Positions 61,128 through 64,000 of a DNA stretch of 64,000 nt are shown piece after piece. How positions within the stretch are numbered: position 1 is the first letter of the stretch; each line of letters opens with the position of its first letter. The notes below the pieces were generated by a model that searched no databases, was not told the DNA's origin, and saw only the letters and a program-made list of their open reading frames with translations. The DNA comes from Aureitalea marina (lineage in GTDB: Bacteria > Bacteroidota > Bacteroidia > Flavobacteriales > Flavobacteriaceae), in the NCBI RefSeq assembly GCF_002943755.1, contig NZ_MQUB01000001.1:2530501-2594500 (forward strand). Direction: 5' to 3'. The position numbers and the translations under genes were made by a program.

Positions 61128-63746
61128 TTGAGGTTCGCCAAGCTATTCTTTTCCAGCCTGCTGATCGTATTATTACTCGCGGCTTGTTCTCGCAAAAAGA
61201 GCACCTTCTTTACTCGTAATTATCACGCCGTAACGGCGGAGTATAATGCTTTGTACAATGGTAATAATGCCTTTGTAGATGGTCAGGAACAACTGGCCAA
61301 CGCCTATCGGGATAATTACTGGGAGATCCTTCCCATCGAGCGTATGGAGCAGGAGGACGAGGAAACCAAACCGGGATACGATAAGAACCCGAATTTTGAA
61401 CGTGCTGAGGAAAAGGCTACCAAGGCCATTCAGAAACATTCTATCGTAGTAGACGACAAAGAGCACAATCCACAGATCGACGAGGCTTATATCCTTTTAG
61501 GAAAGGCCAGGTATTTTGACGGACGATTCATCCCTGCCCTGGATGCTTTCAACTATGTGCTGAACCGCTATCCTACCAGTAACAATATCAATCGTGCCAA
61601 GATGTGGAAGGCCAAGACCAATATCCGTCTGCGATATGAAGAGATTGCCTTGCGGGACCTGGGCGGTTTGATCAATGCTGTGGATAACAAGAACATCAAG
61701 ATGAAGGATGATGAGTATGCCGATGCCAATGCTATTATGGCCCAAGCCTGGGTCAACCTGGATTCACTGGAGGCTGCTCTACCTTACATAAAGATAGCTT
61801 CAGAAGTTGTGCCAGACAACGAACTCAAAGGCCGGTATTCCTACATCAAAGGTCAGATCTATGATCGTTTATCTGAAGTAGACAGCACCAGGGCCGCCTA
61901 CAGAGATAGTGCGAATATGGCCTATGATGAGGTGATTGCGCTCAACCGGAAATCACCTAGGGTATATATGATCAATGCGTATATATCCAAGGCGAAGAAC
62001 TTTGACTACGAAGGCGGAGACCGGATTGCCTTTTTGGAACTCTTGGAAGACCTGGAAGAGAACTGGGAGAACCGACCATATCTGGACAAGATCTACAATC
62101 AGATCGGGGAGTATTACCTTAAGACGGAGAATGTTGATACGGCCGTGGCTTACTTCAACAGATCCATCCGAGCCTATGATCAGGACCGTACCTTACAATC
62201 TGTCAATTACAACACTTTGGCCGAGATCAATTTCGATGCGGCGGACTATAAGACCGCTGGAGCTTATTATGATTCTACTCTTGCCTTTGTCGAGCCAAAA
62301 TCCAAAGTGGGACGGAGAGTCCAAAAGAAAAGAGATAACCTGGAAGTGGTCATCAAGTTGGAGGAGTTTACTACGGTAACGGATTCTATTCTCAAGATCG
62401 CCAATATGAGCGAAGAAGATCAACTGAGGTACTTCACCTTCTATACTGATGAACTTCGCGCCAAGGCCATAGCGGATTCTGTGGAAAGGGCTAATGAGGA
62501 TCGAGAGAAGATTGCAAACCAGGAATTCTACAGCAAACCTGCCAATAAGGAGAAGAGCAGCGGCCCTAACGCCGGCCCATTCTATTTTTATAATACCTCC
62601 ACGGTAGCCTACGGAAAGCAACAGTTCCGTAATATTTGGGGAGATAGAAAGCTGGAAGACGGTTGGCGTATCTCTAGCAGTACACCTAAATTCAAAGAAG
62701 AGGGTCAGTTGGCTAAAGAATTACAAGAACCGACCATTGCAGGGAATCCCCTCTACGATCCTGAGACTTACCTGGTTCAGATCCCCAAGGATAGAAAGAT
62801 CATCGATTCTCTAGCACGTGAAAGGGACATGGCCTACTATGAATTAGGTCTGATCTACAAAGAGAAGTTCAAGGAGCTCCCCCTGGCAGCCGACCGTTTT
62901 GAGACCTTGCTGGGTCACGAACCCATAGAACGATTGATACTTCCGGTCAATTACAACTTATATAAGATCTACGAGGAGTTGGAAAGACCGGCCCTTGGAG
63001 AACCTTACAAGAACAGAATATTGGACGATTTCCCGGATTCCCGATATGCATCCATCATCCGAAACCCGGAACAAGTGGTCGATCTGGAAGAATCCGCACC
63101 GGAGTACAAGTACAACCAACTATATAAGCGGTTTGAGGCCTTTGAGTATACGGAAGTGATCCATCTATGCGACAAGTATGTTTCTGAATATTTTGGGGAT
63201 CCTATCGTTCCTAAGTTCGAATTCCTTAAAGCAACAGCGCTAGGGCGCAGGAACGGTTTTGAATCCTATAAATACAGCATCAATTATGTAGCTACTACCT
63301 ATCCCAACACAGACGAAGGACGCCAAGCCAGGGAAATCTACGCCACTACGATTCCAGCTTTGGAAAAGAAGGATTTCAAACCGGAATCCGGTAATGAAAA
63401 ATGGAAAGTGGTCTATCGATTCGATAAGGACGAGCGGGAAGAGGCAGAGGAGCTCTTGCTAAAACTCAAAGAGTCCATTGCCTATTACAATAATCAGCGG
63501 GATATGAAGGCATCTCTGGACTATTATGACCAGGAGAATTGGTTTGTAGTCCTTCATGGATTGCGCACCAAGCTTGGTGCAAGGAACAGGGCAGATGCTC
63601 TGAGTGAAAACAAAAACTTTAAGATCACCCATCCATTCTTCGAAATTTCAACTCCCAACTATAAGATCATTCAAGTACACAAAAACCTGAAGGAGTATCT
63701 GGCATCAGATCCAACTCTGCAAGAAAACGGTAATCCCCAAAAGTAA
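61128..63746 (+). CDS. porW: Type IX secretion system lipoprotein PorW/SprE
   Basis: A large (872-residue) periplasmic TPR lipoprotein needed for type IX secretion and, in gliding species, motility; it links the PorK-PorN ring to the translocon. The signal peptide ends in LAAC (Cys20), and the mature start SRKKSTFFTRNYHAVTAEYNALYNGNNAF (in part) is strongly conserved in SprE/PorW. Repeated helical pairs fit TPRs through about residue 400 and again toward the end. The start is TTG: no ATG lies upstream of the lipoprotein signal. A bactofilin gene follows after 6 bases. Confidence 0.93.
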   Translation: MRFAKLFFSSLLIVLLLAACSRKKSTFFTRNYHAVTAEYNALYNGNNAFVDGQEQLANAYRDNYWEILPIERMEQEDEETKPGYDKNPNFERAEEKATKAIQKHSIVVDDKEHNPQIDEAYILLGKARYFDGRFIPALDAFNYVLNRYPTSNNINRAKMWKAKTNIRLRYEEIALRDLGGLINAVDNKNIKMKDDEYADANAIMAQAWVNLDSLEAALPYIKIASEVVPDNELKGRYSYIKGQIYDRLSEVDSTRAAYRDSANMAYDEVIALNRKSPRVYMINAYISKAKNFDYEGGDRIAFLELLEDLEENWENRPYLDKIYNQIGEYYLKTENVDTAVAYFNRSIRAYDQDRTLQSVNYNTLAEINFDAADYKTAGAYYDSTLAFVEPKSKVGRRVQKKRDNLEVVIKLEEFTTVTDSILKIANMSEEDQLRYFTFYTDELRAKAIADSVERANEDREKIANQEFYSKPANKEKSSGPNAGPFYFYNTSTVAYGKQQFRNIWGDRKLEDGWRISSSTPKFKEEGQLAKELQEPTIAGNPLYDPETYLVQIPKDRKIIDSLARERDMAYYELGLIYKEKFKELPLAADRFETLLGHEPIERLILPVNYNLYKIYEELERPALGEPYKNRILDDFPDSRYASIIRNPEQVVDLEESAPEYKYNQLYKRFEAFEYTEVIHLCDKYVSEYFGDPIVPKFEFLKATALGRRNGFESYKYSINYVATTYPNTDEGRQAREIYATTIPALEKKDFKPESGNEKWKVVYRFDKDEREEAEELLLKLKESIAYYNNQRDMKASLDYYDQENWFVVLHGLRTKLGARNRADALSENKNFKITHPFFEISTPNYKIIQVHKNLKEYLASDPTLQENGNPQK

Positions 63747-63752
63747 AACACG

Positions 63753-64000
63753 ATGTTTTCAGACAAAAACAAGAGGACTATGGAACAAGCAGCAAGTCAA
63801 AACAGAATTAACGAAGGGACCAAATTAAAAGGAGATATCGTTTCCAGCGGTTTCTTCAGAATTGACGGAAGGATAGAGGGCAACATAACCAATCCGTCTA
63901 AAATTGTTTTAGGGAAGACCGGGGTTATTGTAGGTAAGATGATCTGCCAGGACGCCGATATAGAAGGCCGCTTTGAAGGCAATCTGGAAGTTGCCGGAAC
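63753..64000 (+). CDS. Bactofilin (polymer-forming cytoskeletal protein), 3' partial
   Basis: The first 82 residues of a protein cut by the window end. After an N-terminal tail (MFSDKNKRTMEQAASQN) the beta-helical bactofilin repeats begin: GTKLKGDIVSSGFFRIDGRIEGNI, then GKTGVIVGKM and DIEGRFEGNLEVAG. Bactofilins form cytoskeletal filaments involved in cell shape and envelope complexes. It is 6 bases after porW and probably cotranscribed with it. Confidence 0.92.
   Translation, partial: MFSDKNKRTMEQAASQNRINEGTKLKGDIVSSGFFRIDGRIEGNITNPSKIVLGKTGVIVGKMICQDADIEGRFEGNLEVAG

Noticed and set aside
1-64000. CRISPR arrays, insertion sequences, integrases, phage or toxin-antitoxin genes
   Set aside because: No direct-repeat array, transposase or recombinase signature was found on either strand.

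Overview
The window looks like a chromosomal segment of a marine-type member of the Bacteroidota, most likely a Flavobacteriaceae. The evidence is a PorW/SprE lipoprotein of the type IX secretion and gliding machinery, several families largely confined to this group (DUF4175, DUF4837, DUF4254, DUF6341, DUF6427, a DUF6909-like protein), an AlkB-type hydroxylase, and promoters of the Bacteroidota type (-7 element TAnnTTTG), seen about 20 bases before many starts. There are no rRNA genes, CRISPR arrays, insertion sequences or phage genes. One tRNA gene, tRNA-Cys(GCA), is present.

Layout. 1-3.4 kb: the end of a DUF418 membrane protein, a minus-strand set rpiB - CDF zinc exporter - GNAT, then a 507-base AT-rich gene-free stretch with several DnaA-box-like 9-mers, which I propose as a candidate replication origin. 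3.5-15.4 kb: housekeeping genes (rnr, folB, glnS, gltX) with envelope genes (sulfatase-fold lipid-modifying enzyme, SPFH protein, beta-barrel protein, AlkB hydroxylase) and tRNA-Cys. 15.5-22.2 kb: DUF4175 - ybeY - mnmG - methyltransferase, with three identical 16-base parS-like sites around mnmG. 22.3-31.9 kb: holB-like, pgk, a LysM lytic transglycosylase, DUF4837 lipoprotein, tatA, an M23 peptidase, a GH3-family ligase and a DUF6909-like protein.

31.9-55.5 kb is one long exopolysaccharide/O-antigen locus: dTDP-rhamnose synthesis (rfbB, rfbA, rfbC, rfbD), a Wzz-like protein, GDP-fucose synthesis (gmd, fcl), an MBOAT acyltransferase with an SGNH-like partner, a Wzx flippase, two sulfotransferases, an orphan lipoprotein, four Wzy/WaaL-like membrane proteins, glycosyltransferases of the GT4, GT26 and GT2 types, a polyprenyl-phosphate sugar transferase, and a convergent CapK-like adenylate-forming enzyme. 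The expected product is a rhamnose- and fucose-containing, sulfated and O-acylated surface polysaccharide made by the Wzx/Wzy route. 55.6-64 kb: purD, DUF6341, DUF6427, DUF4254, a GT9 glycosyltransferase, a PaaE-like reductase, porW/sprE and the start of a bactofilin gene.

Three genes (DUF418, LysE-family, pgk) are each split by a -1 frameshift at a run of G. In all three, one extra G restores a normal protein, so I treat them as probable sequence errors rather than real pseudogenes.
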